Assembly: GCF_008370325.1 (NCBI RefSeq)
Contig: NZ_VNIP01000018.1
Span: forward strand, 124,001-188,000
Reading direction: 5' to 3'
DNA length: 64,000 nucleotides
Origin: Martinezella tropici
Lineage (GTDB): Bacteria > Pseudomonadota > Alphaproteobacteria > Rhizobiales > Rhizobiaceae
Shown here: positions 8,541 through 19,133 of the stretch, in pieces
Layout of the letters: each line of letters begins with the position of its first letter
Position numbering within the stretch: position 1 is the stretch's first letter
The notes under the pieces: model-generated
The model's database searches: none
What the model saw: the letters and a program-made list of their open reading frames with translations, nothing else
Told to the model about the DNA's origin: nothing
Made by a program: the position numbers and the translations under genes

Positions 8541-9140
8541 ATGACCGTGCCCCTTATTCTTGCATCATCCAGCCCGTTCCGACGAGTGCTGATGGAAAAT
8601 GCCGGATTGCATTTCCAGGCCATAGCCGCCGATATCGACGAACGCGCGATCGAAGCCCCGCTCGAACGGGATGGCGCCAGTCCGGATACCGTCGCGCTCG
8701 TACTGGCGAAGGCGAAGGCGAAGGACGTCAGCGATCGCTTCCCCGGTTCGCTCGTCATCGGTTCGGATCAGACCATGTCGCTCGGCGTCCAGGTCTTCCA
8801 CAAGCCGAAGACGATGGCGGATGCGGAAAATCATCTGCGGACCCTCTCGGGCAAGATGCATCGCCTGAACAGCGCCATCGCGCTCGCGCGCAATGGCGAT
8901 ATCATCTGGGAGCATGTGTCTCACGCCGATCTGACCATGCGGGAGCTCCCGGCTGATTTCATCCACCGGCATCTCGGCCGCGTCGGAGAGAAGGCATTGT
9001 CTAGTGTCGGCGCCTATCAGCTCGAGGGAGAGGGCATCCAGCTCTTCTCGAAAATCGACGGCGATTATTTCACGATTGTCGGGTTGCCGATGTTGCCGCT
9101 GCTTGAAAAACTGCGCGAATTGGGGGCGATCGATGGATGA
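8541..9140 (+). CDS. maf: Maf/YceF-family nucleotide pyrophosphatase
   Basis: The 199-residue protein is a Maf-like nucleoside triphosphate pyrophosphatase that cleans non-canonical or modified nucleotides. The N-terminal LILASSSPFRR motif, the central GSDQT motif (general base Asp) and a VGAYQLEGEGIQLFSKIDGDY block are intact. The substrate subtype (dTTP/UTP or 7-methyl-GTP) is uncertain; the single-aromatic SPFRR motif resembles the YceF branch. Its last codons overlap the start of aroE by 8 bases, implying translational coupling. A GGAGG upstream of the ATG supports the start. Confidence 0.88.
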   Translation: MTVPLILASSSPFRRVLMENAGLHFQAIAADIDERAIEAPLERDGASPDTVALVLAKAKAKDVSDRFPGSLVIGSDQTMSLGVQVFHKPKTMADAENHLRTLSGKMHRLNSAIALARNGDIIWEHVSHADLTMRELPADFIHRHLGRVGEKALSSVGAYQLEGEGIQLFSKIDGDYFTIVGLPMLPLLEKLRELGAIDG

Positions 9141-9990
9141 TTCACGTGAAACACCGGTCGTAAACGCTTTCGTAACGGGTTATCCGATCAAGCATTCGCG
9201 CTCGCCGCTGATCCACGGTTACTGGCTGCGGCAGCTTGGCGTGGCCGGCAGCTATCGCGCGCATGAAGTTTCCGCAGAGGACTTCGCTGCCTTCATCGCG
9301 TCTCTGAAAGCTGGCACCAGCGGCTTCGTCGGCGGCAATGTCACAATCCCTCACAAGGAAGCGGCGTTCAAACTCGCCGATCGGCCGGACGTGCTTTCGG
9401 AAGAACTTGGCGCATCCAACACATTATGGCTCGAAGACGGACTACTGCATGCGACGAATACCGATGGCGGCGGTTTCACGGCGAACCTCGATGAGCGGCA
9501 TCCCGGCTGGGATCGCAGCGATAGCGCCGTGATCCTCGGGGCGGGCGGCGCCAGTCGGGCGGTGATACAGGCCGTGCGCGATCGCGGCTTCAGGGAAATT
9601 CATGTCGTCAACCGCACGGTCGAGCGGGCGCGGGAATTGGCGGATCGGTTCGGCGAACGGGTTCATGCCCATCCGATGGCAGCGCTCAAGGATGTCATGC
9701 AAGGTGCCGGCCTTTTCATCAACACGACCTCGCTCGGCATGGACGGCGAAGCTGCGCCGCCTATCGATTTCTCGCCTCTTGCACAAGGGGCTGTCGTCAC
9801 CGACATTGTCTATGTACCCCTGAAGACGCCGCTTCTGGCGCAGGCTGAGGAACAGGGTTTTGCCATCGTCGATGGTCTTGGCATGCTGTTGCATCAGGCC
9901 GTACCGGGTTTCGAGAAATGGTTCGGAAAGCGTCCGGTGGTTGATGATACTTTAAGGGCGTTGATCATCGCGGATATGGAAAAGCATTGA
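9133..9990 (+). CDS. aroE: Shikimate dehydrogenase (NADP+)
   Basis: The 285-residue enzyme reduces 3-dehydroshikimate in the shikimate pathway. The substrate-binding motif GYPIKHSRSPLIH, the catalytic-lysine segment GGNVTIPHKEAA and the nucleotide-binding loop LGAGGASRAV are visible, as are NRT and the C-terminal DGLGMLLHQAVPGFEKWFG block. The ATG at 9133 gives MDDSRETPVV and overlaps maf by 8 bases; the frame is open further upstream but only inside maf. A parS-like site at 9138-9153 encodes D-S-R-E-T at residues 3-7. The stop overlaps the coaE start by one base. Confidence 0.95.
   Translation: MDDSRETPVVNAFVTGYPIKHSRSPLIHGYWLRQLGVAGSYRAHEVSAEDFAAFIASLKAGTSGFVGGNVTIPHKEAAFKLADRPDVLSEELGASNTLWLEDGLLHATNTDGGGFTANLDERHPGWDRSDSAVILGAGGASRAVIQAVRDRGFREIHVVNRTVERARELADRFGERVHAHPMAALKDVMQGAGLFINTTSLGMDGEAAPPIDFSPLAQGAVVTDIVYVPLKTPLLAQAEEQGFAIVDGLGMLLHQAVPGFEKWFGKRPVVDDTLRALIIADMEKH
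9138..9153. other. parS-like site at the maf-aroE junction
   Basis: TGATTCACGTGAAACA matches 15 of 16 parS positions. It starts within the maf stop codon and covers aroE codons 3-7, about 1.5 kb to the right of the probable origin. Confidence 0.85.
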
Positions 9991-10589
9991 TGATCAGGAT
10001 CGGGCTGACGGGATCGATCGGCATGGGAAAATCCACCTCGGCGAAACTCTTTGCCGAAGCCGGAATCCCGGCGAACGATTCCGATGCGGTCGTGCATGAT
10101 CTTTATAGCGGCGAAGCGGTTCCTCTGGTCGAGGCTGCCTTCCCCGGTACGACCGGCAATGGCAAAGTCGACCGGCAGGAACTCAGCTGGAAGCTTGCGG
10201 GCGATCCCTCCGGTTTCAAGCGTCTCGAAGCCATTATCCATCCGCTCGTTCGTGAGCGTGAGCGCGAGTTCTTGGAACGTCAGCGGCAGGCAGGCGCCGA
10301 TATGGTGGTGCTGGATATTCCGCTTCTGTTCGAAACCGGCGCGGACGAGAGGGTCGATAAGATCGTCGTCGTCAGCTGTGATCCACAGATTCAGCGACAG
10401 AGGGTGCTTGCCCGACCGGGCATGACGGAGGAAAAATTCAACATGATTCTCTCCCGGCAGACGCCGGACGCGGAAAAGCGGGCGCGCGCCGATTATGTCA
10501 TCGATACGGGCGGAAGCATCGATGCGGCGCGTGAGCAGGTGAGAGAGATCATTGCGGATCTGCGGCGCAAGCAACAGATCGAGACATAG
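9990..10589 (+). CDS. coaE: Dephospho-CoA kinase
   Basis: The 199-residue kinase carries out the last step of coenzyme A synthesis. The P-loop IGLTGSIGMGKST is at residues 4-16, with the dephospho-CoA-binding D-S-D-A-V-V-H-D-L-Y segment and the lid region following. Its ATG shares a base with the aroE stop (TGATG); a TTG three bases upstream is also in frame but less likely. The position between aroE and dnaQ is conserved in alphaproteobacteria. The other CoA gene in the window is coaA. Confidence 0.95.
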   Translation: MIRIGLTGSIGMGKSTSAKLFAEAGIPANDSDAVVHDLYSGEAVPLVEAAFPGTTGNGKVDRQELSWKLAGDPSGFKRLEAIIHPLVREREREFLERQRQAGADMVVLDIPLLFETGADERVDKIVVVSCDPQIQRQRVLARPGMTEEKFNMILSRQTPDAEKRARADYVIDTGGSIDAAREQVREIIADLRRKQQIET

Positions 10590-10603
10590 GAAAGCGGAAC
10601 CGA

Positions 10604-11320
10604 ATGCGCGAAATCATCTTCGATACGGAAACCACCGGGCTCGACAACAGGGCAGACCGTATCATCGAAATCGGCGGCATCGAGCTCTTCAACCATTTCC
10701 CGACCGGCAAGACGCTGCATCTGTTTATCAACCCCGGCGACCGCAAGGTTCATCCCGATGCGCTTGCTGTGCACGGCATCACCGATGAATCACTGAAGGA
10801 TAAGCCGGCCTTCGAAATCGTCGCCGATCAGATCCTCGAATTTTTCGGCGATGCCAAATGGATCGCGCATAACGCCACCTTCGATATGGGTTTCGTCAAC
10901 GCCGAATTCGCAAGGCTCGGCCGGCCGCCGATCCTCCCGGATATGGTGATCGACACCTTGGCCATGGCGCGGCGCAAGCATCCCATGGGTCCGAATTCGC
11001 TGGATGCGCTCTGCCGCCGCTACGGCATCGACAATTCGCATCGCACGAAACACGGAGCCCTGCTCGACTCCGAACTGCTGGCTGAAGTCTATATCGAGAT
11101 GATCGGCGGCCGGCAGACCGCGCTCGGTCTCGGCAGCGTCATCGGTTCGTCGTCGCGCTCGCGACAGAGCGAGGATGCGGAGGATGTTGTCGCCGATATC
11201 TTTACTCGGCCCAATCCATTGCCGAGCCGGTTGAGCGAGGAAGAACTTTCAGCTCATGCCGCGCTTATCGCCAAGCTCGGCGCAAAAGGGATCTGGTCGA
11301 AATATGGCGCTTCCGAATAG
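10604..11320 (+). CDS. dnaQ: DNA polymerase III epsilon subunit (proofreading exonuclease)
   Basis: The 238-residue 3'-5' exonuclease of the DEDDh family carries the metal-binding motifs IFDTETTGLD near the N-terminus (Exo I), HNATFDMGFVN (Exo II) and HGALLDSELLAEVY (Exo III). A less conserved C-terminal tail of about 60 residues would contact the polymerase subunit. It lies 14 bases after coaE in the same direction. A perfect hairpin follows and should end the transcript. Confidence 0.95.
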   Translation: MREIIFDTETTGLDNRADRIIEIGGIELFNHFPTGKTLHLFINPGDRKVHPDALAVHGITDESLKDKPAFEIVADQILEFFGDAKWIAHNATFDMGFVNAEFARLGRPPILPDMVIDTLAMARRKHPMGPNSLDALCRRYGIDNSHRTKHGALLDSELLAEVYIEMIGGRQTALGLGSVIGSSSRSRQSEDAEDVVADIFTRPNPLPSRLSEEELSAHAALIAKLGAKGIWSKYGASE

Positions 11321-11341
11321 AGCGTCTTTTGAGCATCAAAA

Positions 11342-11372
11342 GAAAATGCCCGGACGTGATCCGGGCATTTTC
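11342..11372. terminator. Bidirectional terminator between dnaQ and secB
   Basis: GAAAATGCCCGGA at 11342-11354 pairs perfectly with TCCGGGCATTTTC at 11360-11372 around a five-base loop. A-runs before and T-runs after the GC-rich core let it serve both converging genes. Confidence 0.9.
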
Positions 11373-11398
11373 GTTTCCAGAAAAATAGAAATCCAGGC

Positions 11399-11881
11399 TC
11401 AGTTCGGAACGGCCGAAACCTGGGCACGGGCCTGTTCTTCGGCCATGCGCTGCGTGAACATCTGCGCGAAATCGATCGGGTCGATCATCAGCGGCGGGAA
11501 GCCGCCATTGCGCGTGACATCGGCGATGATCTGGCGCGCGAAGGGGAACAGCAGGCGCGGGCATTCGATGAAGAGCAGCGGCAGCATGTGTTCCTGCGGG
11601 AAGCCGGTGACGCGGAAGACGCCGCCATAGACCAGCTCGGTATGGAAGAGAACGCGCTCGCCGTCCTTGGCTTCGGCGTTCAGCGTCAGCACGACGTCGA
11701 AATCCTCGTCCGACAACGGGTTGGCGTTGACATTGACGTTGATATTGATGTCGGGAGCATTTTCCCGGGCCTGAAGCGAGCGCGGAGCACCCGGATTTTC
11801 GAAGGAAAGATCCTTGGTGTACTGAGCAAGGATGCTGAGGCTCGGGCTGGCTGCGCCGTTGCCGTTGGTCTCGTTGGCCAT
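11399..11881 (-). CDS. secB: Protein-export chaperone SecB
   Basis: The 160-residue acidic chaperone keeps preproteins unfolded and delivers them to SecA. Recognisable blocks are LSILAQYTKDLSFENP, the beta-sheet region PDININVNVNANPL and YGGVFRVTGFPQEHMLPLLFIECPRLLFPFAR. The disordered N-terminus (NETNGNGAASP) and C-terminal tail are normal. The ATG at 11881 follows a CGTGAGAGGAC leader. It converges on dnaQ, the usual alphaproteobacterial arrangement. Confidence 0.95.
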   Translation of the reverse strand: MANETNGNGAASPSLSILAQYTKDLSFENPGAPRSLQARENAPDININVNVNANPLSDEDFDVVLTLNAEAKDGERVLFHTELVYGGVFRVTGFPQEHMLPLLFIECPRLLFPFARQIIADVTRNGGFPPLMIDPIDFAQMFTQRMAEEQARAQVSAVPN

Positions 11882-11974
11882 GGGGGTGTCCTCTCACGTC
11901 TCGATGGGTGTCGCCATCTAGCATTTAGAATAGGGGCTTACAACCCTTATGGCCCGGCGCTCGAGCGCGCTGTA

Positions 11975-12493
11975 CTAGTCCTTCAGACGCTTCTGATCGG
12001 ACCATGGCGAGTTGCGGTCCGGCTCGCGATGGAAATCGCTTTCGTCCAGATCGACGACGGTTCCGGGATTATTCGGCCGGTCTTGAGGACCGGCGCCCGG
12101 ACCCTGTCCTCGCCGGAAGGGGCGCGAATTGCCGACGACGACGATGCGCCTGCGCAGGACCGTCCAGGCGAGATCGCGCACCGCCGGAATGAAAAGCAGC
12201 AGGCCGATGATATCGGAAATGAAGCCAGGCAGCATCAGGAAAAAGGCGGCGACGACGATCATGGCGCCATGCACCATCTCGCGGCCGGGATCGCCGCCAT
12301 TGCGGCTTTCGGCCGAGATACGCTGAAGGATCCCGATCCCTTGAATTCTGAGGAGAGCGGCACCGAGCAGCACGCTGAGGATGACGAGCCCCAGTGTGGC
12401 CCAGACGCCGATCATCTTTCCGACGACGATGAATCCGGCGATCTCCGCCAGAGGCATCAGAGAAACGAAGATAGGAAGAAGCGATAGGCGCAT
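11975..12493 (-). CDS. fxsA: FxsA family inner membrane protein
   Basis: The 172-residue protein has the FxsA fold: hydrophobic helices at about residues 3-20, 22-45 and 74-98, the conserved PLAEIAGFIVVG beginning, and the ALLRIQGIGILQRI and MLPGFISDIIGLLLFIPAVR segments. The C-terminal 60 residues are polar, glycine- and proline-rich and probably cytosolic. FxsA in E. coli influences phage T7 exclusion by F plasmids; its cellular role is otherwise not well understood. It is divergent from the timA44-mltA operon and upstream of secB. Confidence 0.88.
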   Translation of the reverse strand: MRLSLLPIFVSLMPLAEIAGFIVVGKMIGVWATLGLVILSVLLGAALLRIQGIGILQRISAESRNGGDPGREMVHGAMIVVAAFFLMLPGFISDIIGLLLFIPAVRDLAWTVLRRRIVVVGNSRPFRRGQGPGAGPQDRPNNPGTVVDLDESDFHREPDRNSPWSDQKRLKD

Positions 12494-12639
12494 GTTACGG
12501 TGGTCCTGAAAGCGGGTTTCTTCGCCTAAGCGTTGGTTTCTCGCGTATCATAAAGAAACTGGTCCGCTATTTGAATGATAGAAGGATGCAGACTATATGG
12601 GGATTGAACTTTTAATTTTAACGGTGGTTCCGATACGAG
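12494..12639. promoter_or_regulatory. Divergent promoter region between fxsA and the timA44 operon
   Basis: This 146-base AT-richer spacer separates two genes transcribed outwards and must hold both promoters. I see no clear operator or structured element. Confidence 0.5.
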
Positions 12640-13341
12640 ATGGGTGCAAACGACTTTGTGACGATCTTTTTCCTGGTGGCGGCGGTGCTGATCTTCTTTC
12701 AGCTGCGCAGCGTTCTTGGCCGCCGCACGGGGAATGAGAAGCCGCCGCGCGATCTCTATGGTTCTGCAGATCCGGCAAATGGTCCGACGCCGCCGGATGC
12801 CGGCAAGGTCGTGACCCTGCCGCGGCGCGATACGACCGAAGAGGAAGACCGTTTCGCTGCCATCGATACCTTCACCCCGGCCGGTACGCCGCTGAACGAA
12901 TCGCTGCGTGAGGTGAGCAAGGCCGACCCTGCCTTCAATCCGAAGGAATTCGTCAACGGCGCCCGCATGGCCTATGAAATGATCGTCATGGCCTTTGCCG
13001 ATGGCGATCGCAAGTCCTTGAAGGGACTGCTGTCGCGCGAGGTCTATGACGGTTTCGATGCCGCCATCGCCGATCGCGAGGCCAAGGGCGAGAAAGTCAA
13101 ATCGACCTTCGTCGGCATCGACAAGGCTGATATCCTGAGCGCCGAGATGAAGGGAACGGAATCCTTCATCACCATGCGCCTCGTCAGCCAGATGATTTCC
13201 GCCACCTATGACAAGGCCGGTGCCTTGATCGATGGCGATGCCGAAGCCGTGGCCGAGATCAGTGACCTCTGGACCTTCGCCCGCGACACGCGTTCGCGCG
13301 ATCCGAACTGGAAACTCGTGGCGACCGAATCCGAACAATGA
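12640..13341 (+). CDS. Tim44/TimA-like protein, membrane-anchored
   Basis: The 233-residue protein has one N-terminal membrane helix (FVTIFFLVAAVLIFFQL, residues about 6-22), a charged linker, and a C-terminal Tim44-like domain from about residue 95 (FVNGARMAYEMIVMAFADGD ... DLWTFARDTRSRDPNWKLVAT). Related alphaproteobacterial proteins (TimA) are the bacterial relatives of mitochondrial Tim44. Its function in rhizobia is not established. The stop overlaps the mltA start by 4 bases (ATGA), making it the first gene of a tightly coupled operon. Confidence 0.85.
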   Translation: MGANDFVTIFFLVAAVLIFFQLRSVLGRRTGNEKPPRDLYGSADPANGPTPPDAGKVVTLPRRDTTEEEDRFAAIDTFTPAGTPLNESLREVSKADPAFNPKEFVNGARMAYEMIVMAFADGDRKSLKGLLSREVYDGFDAAIADREAKGEKVKSTFVGIDKADILSAEMKGTESFITMRLVSQMISATYDKAGALIDGDAEAVAEISDLWTFARDTRSRDPNWKLVATESEQ

Positions 13342-14456
13342 CGACCCCATCGCAGGAATTCAGGCTGGAGCCGGCAACCTTCGCCGATCTGAAGGGCTGG
13401 AAGGACGATGATCCTTCCAGCCTTTTTCGCGCGATGAGGGACTGTCGGTCCTATATCCGTGAAGTCAAACCCTATCGCACGGGTGCGGTGGGACTGACTG
13501 TGGATGATCTCCTGACGCTCCTCGATGCCGCCGAAGGATGGGAACCGCGCGATGCGGTGGAGGCCCGGGCTTTTTTCGAGGAGCATTGCCGGCCTTTCTT
13601 CATTCGCCGTGGTGGCGGCGCGACCGGTTTCGTGACTGCCTTCTACGAGCCGGAAATCGAAGTTTCGGCCGAGGCGGATGAAACCTACAGCTATCCCTTT
13701 TATCGCCGCCCGGCCGATCTGATCGATCTCGATAACAGCAACCGCCCGGCCGACCTCGATCCGTCCTACATGTTCGGCAGGCTTCAGGGCGGTTCGATTT
13801 CCGCCTATCCCGACCGCGGCGAGATCGATCGCGGCTATCTGGAAGGGAAAGGGCTGGAAATCGCCTGGGCGAAATCCAAGGTCGATGTCTTCTTCGTGCA
13901 TGTGCAGGGCGCGGCGCGTCTGCGCTATCCGGACGGGCGTCTCGGCCGCATCACCTATGCCGCCAAGGCGGGGCATCCCTTCTCGGCCGTCGGGCGCTTG
14001 CTCATAGAGCGCGGCTTGCTGGATCGCACCACGATCTCCATGCAGACGATCCGCAACTGGCTCTATGCGCATGCGGATCAGGTCGACGAGATCCTCTGGC
14101 ATAATCGATCCTATATCTTCTTCCGCGAGGCCGATGTCAGCGATGTGGCCCTGGGTCCAATCGCGGCCGCCAAGGTGCCGCTGGTATCAGGCCGGTCCCT
14201 TGCGATCGATCGGCTGATCCACACCTTCGGCTTCCCCTTCTTCATCCGTTCGGAAAGCCTGACGCATCTCGATGCCGGCAAGCCTTTCGCGCGGCTGATG
14301 CTGGCGCTCGACACGGGCTCGGCGATCGTCGGGCCGGCGCGCGGAGATATCTTTACCGGTTCGGGCTATGATGCGGGAGAGCTCGCCGGCACCGTGCGCA
14401 ATGACGCCGATTTTTATATACTTATTCCGAAGGCGGCGGTGCAGAGGTTCGGCTGA
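13338..14456 (+). CDS. mltA: Membrane-bound lytic murein transglycosylase A-like (MltA, 3D domain)
   Basis: The 372-residue protein has the MltA barrel (FVTAFYEPEIEVSAEA ... YPFYRRPADLIDLD ... VQGAARLRYPDG) followed by the 3D domain with DTGSAIVGPARGDIFTGSG near the C-terminus, where the catalytic aspartate is expected. MltA enzymes cleave peptidoglycan strands to anhydromuropeptides. Oddly the N-terminus (MTTPSQEFRLEPATF) shows no signal peptide or lipobox, although the substrate is periplasmic. The start is fixed by the ATGA overlap with the upstream gene, and the stop overlaps the next gene by one base. Confidence 0.9.
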   Translation: MTTPSQEFRLEPATFADLKGWKDDDPSSLFRAMRDCRSYIREVKPYRTGAVGLTVDDLLTLLDAAEGWEPRDAVEARAFFEEHCRPFFIRRGGGATGFVTAFYEPEIEVSAEADETYSYPFYRRPADLIDLDNSNRPADLDPSYMFGRLQGGSISAYPDRGEIDRGYLEGKGLEIAWAKSKVDVFFVHVQGAARLRYPDGRLGRITYAAKAGHPFSAVGRLLIERGLLDRTTISMQTIRNWLYAHADQVDEILWHNRSYIFFREADVSDVALGPIAAAKVPLVSGRSLAIDRLIHTFGFPFFIRSESLTHLDAGKPFARLMLALDTGSAIVGPARGDIFTGSGYDAGELAGTVRNDADFYILIPKAAVQRFG

Positions 14457-15040
14457 TGGCCCCGGAACGGCAGAACAAGGATCGAAAGCTCAGCGCGGAA
14501 GACCGCATCCTCTGGGGTAAGGTTGCCAAGAGCACCCGCCCCATGCCGGGCCGAATGGCTGATATCGAGGCTTTTGAAGCGGCGCTGCAGGCGGAAGCCG
14601 AAAGCGAGGAACGCGCCCGCAACACAAAGGCAAAATCGGCGTCTGTATCTGCAGAAGCGTCGGAAGCCCCTGCGCCCGTAAAGCAGCCGGCCGGCCGCCA
14701 TCATCCGCTCGAGCGTCCCGTCAAGCGCAAGATCGCCAAAGGTCATCTGGCACTCGAAGCCCGGATCGACCTTCATGGCCTCATCCAGAGCGAGGCGCAT
14801 TCCATGCTTCTGGATTTCCTATTGCGGGCTCATAGCCGCGGCCTTCGCCATGTGCTCGTCATAACGGGCAAAGGCAGCTCCATGGGCAGCGAGGGCGCGC
14901 TGAAGCGCGCCGTACCACTCTGGTTTTCCAAGCCTGAATTCCGCTTCCTGATCTCCTCCTATGAGACAGCTGCGCAACATCACGGCGGCGAGGGTGCGCT
15001 TTATATCCGCCTGTCGCGCCTGAAGGGGGAGAAGCCTTGA
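14456..15040 (+). CDS. Smr domain protein
   Basis: The 194-residue protein begins with a charged, low-complexity region (RQNKDRKLSAEDRILWGKVAKSTRPMPGR), then an alanine- and lysine-rich linker, then a Smr domain at about residues 90-190 with the marker motifs LEARIDLHGL and VLVITGKGS. Smr domains occur in MutS2 and as stand-alone nicking or RNA-cleaving proteins; the substrate here is unknown. It shares a base with the mltA stop (TGATG) and overlaps the next gene by 4 bases (TTGA). Confidence 0.9.
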   Translation: MAPERQNKDRKLSAEDRILWGKVAKSTRPMPGRMADIEAFEAALQAEAESEERARNTKAKSASVSAEASEAPAPVKQPAGRHHPLERPVKRKIAKGHLALEARIDLHGLIQSEAHSMLLDFLLRAHSRGLRHVLVITGKGSSMGSEGALKRAVPLWFSKPEFRFLISSYETAAQHHGGEGALYIRLSRLKGEKP

Positions 15041-15402
15041 CCCCGTTCGGCGAAGCGGTGCGCAAGCTGCGGCTGCGCAAGGGCGTCTCGCAAAAGCAGA
15101 TGGCAGCTGCTCTTAATGTGACTCCGGCTTACTTATCCGCCTTAGAACATGGAAAGCGCGGCTTGCCGACCTTCGATCTGCTGCAGCGCATCGCCGGATA
15201 TTTCAATATCATCTGGGACGAAGCCGAAGAACTCTTCCTGCTGGCCCGGTTTTCCGATCCACGCGTCGTCGTCGATACGTCCGGGCTTGCACCCGAATAT
15301 ACGGCCTTCGTCAATCACTTGGCCGGTAGGATCCGTGGCCTTGACGCCGCGACGATCCGGGAACTGACGCGGGTTTTGGAAAATGCCGGGAAAACCGGCT
15401 GA
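15037..15402 (+). CDS. XRE-family helix-turn-helix transcriptional regulator
   Basis: The 121-residue protein has an N-terminal Cro/C1-type HTH (EAVRKLRLRKGVSQKQMAAALNVTPAYLSALEHGKRGLPTFDLL). A C-terminal helical part (residues 75-121) has no recognised domain. The start is a TTG overlapping the smr stop as TTGA, with a strong GGGGGAG eight bases upstream; no ATG gives a full HTH. As the last gene of the timA44-mltA-smr operon it may regulate that operon or act elsewhere; no target is evident. Confidence 0.85.
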   Translation: MTPFGEAVRKLRLRKGVSQKQMAAALNVTPAYLSALEHGKRGLPTFDLLQRIAGYFNIIWDEAEELFLLARFSDPRVVVDTSGLAPEYTAFVNHLAGRIRGLDAATIRELTRVLENAGKTG

Positions 15403-15516
15403 AAACCGCCTTAATCCCCTGTTTTATACCTGATTCCGGGGCCTTCCATTTGGAACTTCAGGGCGAAACATCCTATATACAGGCTAGGAAAAACCGCTGA
15501 TTCGTTGGAGTCGGAT

Positions 15517-15543
15517 GATTTTAGGTCGGTACGACCTAAAATC
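15517..15543. repeat. Perfect 12-bp inverted repeat upstream of gyrB
   Basis: GATTTTAGGTCG and CGACCTAAAATC flank a GTA centre. The flanks (CGGAT before, ATCCG after) extend the symmetry imperfectly. It lies in the 256-base gap between the xre gene and gyrB and is part of a longer Rhizobium-type intergenic repeat. Confidence 0.8.
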
Positions 15544-15569
15544 CGAATCCGCTCTAAACTCAAAGAAGT

Positions 15570-15609
15570 ATGATGTCGTTCCGAAACCGATCACATTTTT
15601 CGGCATCAT
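15570..15609. repeat. Second imperfect palindrome upstream of gyrB
   Basis: ATGATG at 15570 pairs with CATCAT at 15604-15609, and CCGAAA at 15581 pairs with TTTCGG at 15598-15603, around an unpaired centre. It looks like a degenerate copy of a palindrome common in Rhizobium intergenic DNA. Confidence 0.55.
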
Positions 15610-15658
15610 GCTCTAGGGATCGGCAGGGTTCTCTAAAACACTGGAAAGACTTCAATAT

Positions 15659-18094
<2,436 letters not shown>

Positions 18095-18118
18095 TCGCTT
18101 GAGCGCTCGACGAAGATC

Positions 18119-18156
18119 AAAAAGGCCCGCGAATATTTCGACGGGCCTTTTTCTTT
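18119..18156. terminator. Bidirectional terminator between gyrB and the nitroreductase gene
   Basis: AAAAAGGCCCG at 18119-18129 pairs with CGGGCCTTTTT at 18142-18152 around a 12-base loop, with flanking A and T runs suitable for both converging transcripts. Confidence 0.92.
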
Positions 18157-18164
18157 TCTATCAA

Positions 18165-18764
18165 TTACTTGGCGATGAAGGTGCCGTTGAAGGCCAGTTC
18201 CGAAAGCGGCTTACGCTGGCTTGGCACCTCGCGCTCGCGCAGCTTTTCCGGAAGCTGGTTTTTGTCGCCGACCTTGCCGATCGCGACGGCGGCTTCGACG
18301 CGGAAACCGTCGGGAATGCCGAGAACTTCATAGGATTTTTCGACGTGGAAGCCGGTCATGCCATGGGCTTCGTAGCCGGCTAGATGCGCCTGGATCGCCA
18401 GGAAGCCCCAAGCCGTTCCCGCGTCGAAGGAATGGCTGTAGCTGGGCTTCTGTTCGGCCGAGCCGAGCTCGCCACTGTGGGTGCGCGAAATGACGAAAAG
18501 CAGGGCGGATGCGGATTTTACCCAGCCCTGGTTGAAGTCGATGAGGACGCTCAGGAACCTGTCCCAATGCTCCGAGCCGCGCAGGGCATAGAGGAAGCGC
18601 CAGGGCTGCAGGTTCGAGGCGGAGGGTGCCCAATGCGCTGCTTCCAGAATGGTCAGCAGATCGGCTTCCGGCATGCTCTCGTTGGAAAAGGCGCGAGGAG
18701 ACCAGCGGTCGAGAAAGAGCTTGTCGATAGGATATTGGGATTCGCGGCTGTTGCTTGATGTCAC
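18165..18764 (-). CDS. Nitroreductase family flavoprotein
   Basis: The 199-residue protein is an FMN-dependent nitroreductase: RWSPRAFSNESM near the start, the FMN-contact segment AAHWAPSASNLQPWRF, and C-terminal PSQRKPLSEL. Such enzymes reduce nitroaromatics, quinones or enones with NAD(P)H; the natural substrate is unknown. The start is a GTG at 18764 with a GAAG-type ribosome site upstream. It converges on gyrB and lies next to a small DUF2218 gene in the same direction. Confidence 0.85.
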   Translation of the reverse strand: MTSSNSRESQYPIDKLFLDRWSPRAFSNESMPEADLLTILEAAHWAPSASNLQPWRFLYALRGSEHWDRFLSVLIDFNQGWVKSASALLFVISRTHSGELGSAEQKPSYSHSFDAGTAWGFLAIQAHLAGYEAHGMTGFHVEKSYEVLGIPDGFRVEAAVAIGKVGDKNQLPEKLREREVPSQRKPLSELAFNGTFIAK

Positions 18765-18842
18765 GGGGCTTCTTTCCTTAGAGAGGATCGGCCGCGGGCG
18801 GTCAAAACCGGCCGTTGGCTGGTTATAATACAGGATGAGAAC

Positions 18843-19133
18843 TTAAACTCGGGCAGTCCAGGCCACGTCGAGCTCTTCGCGGAAGGCGAAGCGCTTGAGG
18901 TGATCGGCGACGACAGTCTGCATGCGCTCGAGATCTTCGGGCTTCTCGACTGTCAGCGTCATGATCAGGGTGCCAGGCTCGGCCGCCAGATCGAGCGAGT
19001 TTCCCGGGCTGAAGGGCACCTTGCCGGCGGCCGCGTCGAATTCCACGCTGAAGCGGTGGCTCCAGTGCTTGCAGAGCTGCTGGAGATAGCGGCTGGCATG
19101 GTCGGTTTTAACGTTGGAAACGGATGTCGCCAT
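18843..19133 (-). CDS. DUF2218 domain protein
   Basis: The 96-residue protein matches the DUF2218 pattern: DHASRYLQQLCKHWSHRF at residues 11-28, an acidic middle and EDLERMQTVVADHLKRFAFRE near the end. Small DUF2218 proteins are often linked to siderophore or iron genes, but nothing of that kind is near here. The ATG at 19133 is the usual start; the frame is open for 25 more codons upstream. Function unknown. Confidence 0.8.
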   Translation of the reverse strand: MATSVSNVKTDHASRYLQQLCKHWSHRFSVEFDAAAGKVPFSPGNSLDLAAEPGTLIMTLTVEKPEDLERMQTVVADHLKRFAFREELDVAWTARV

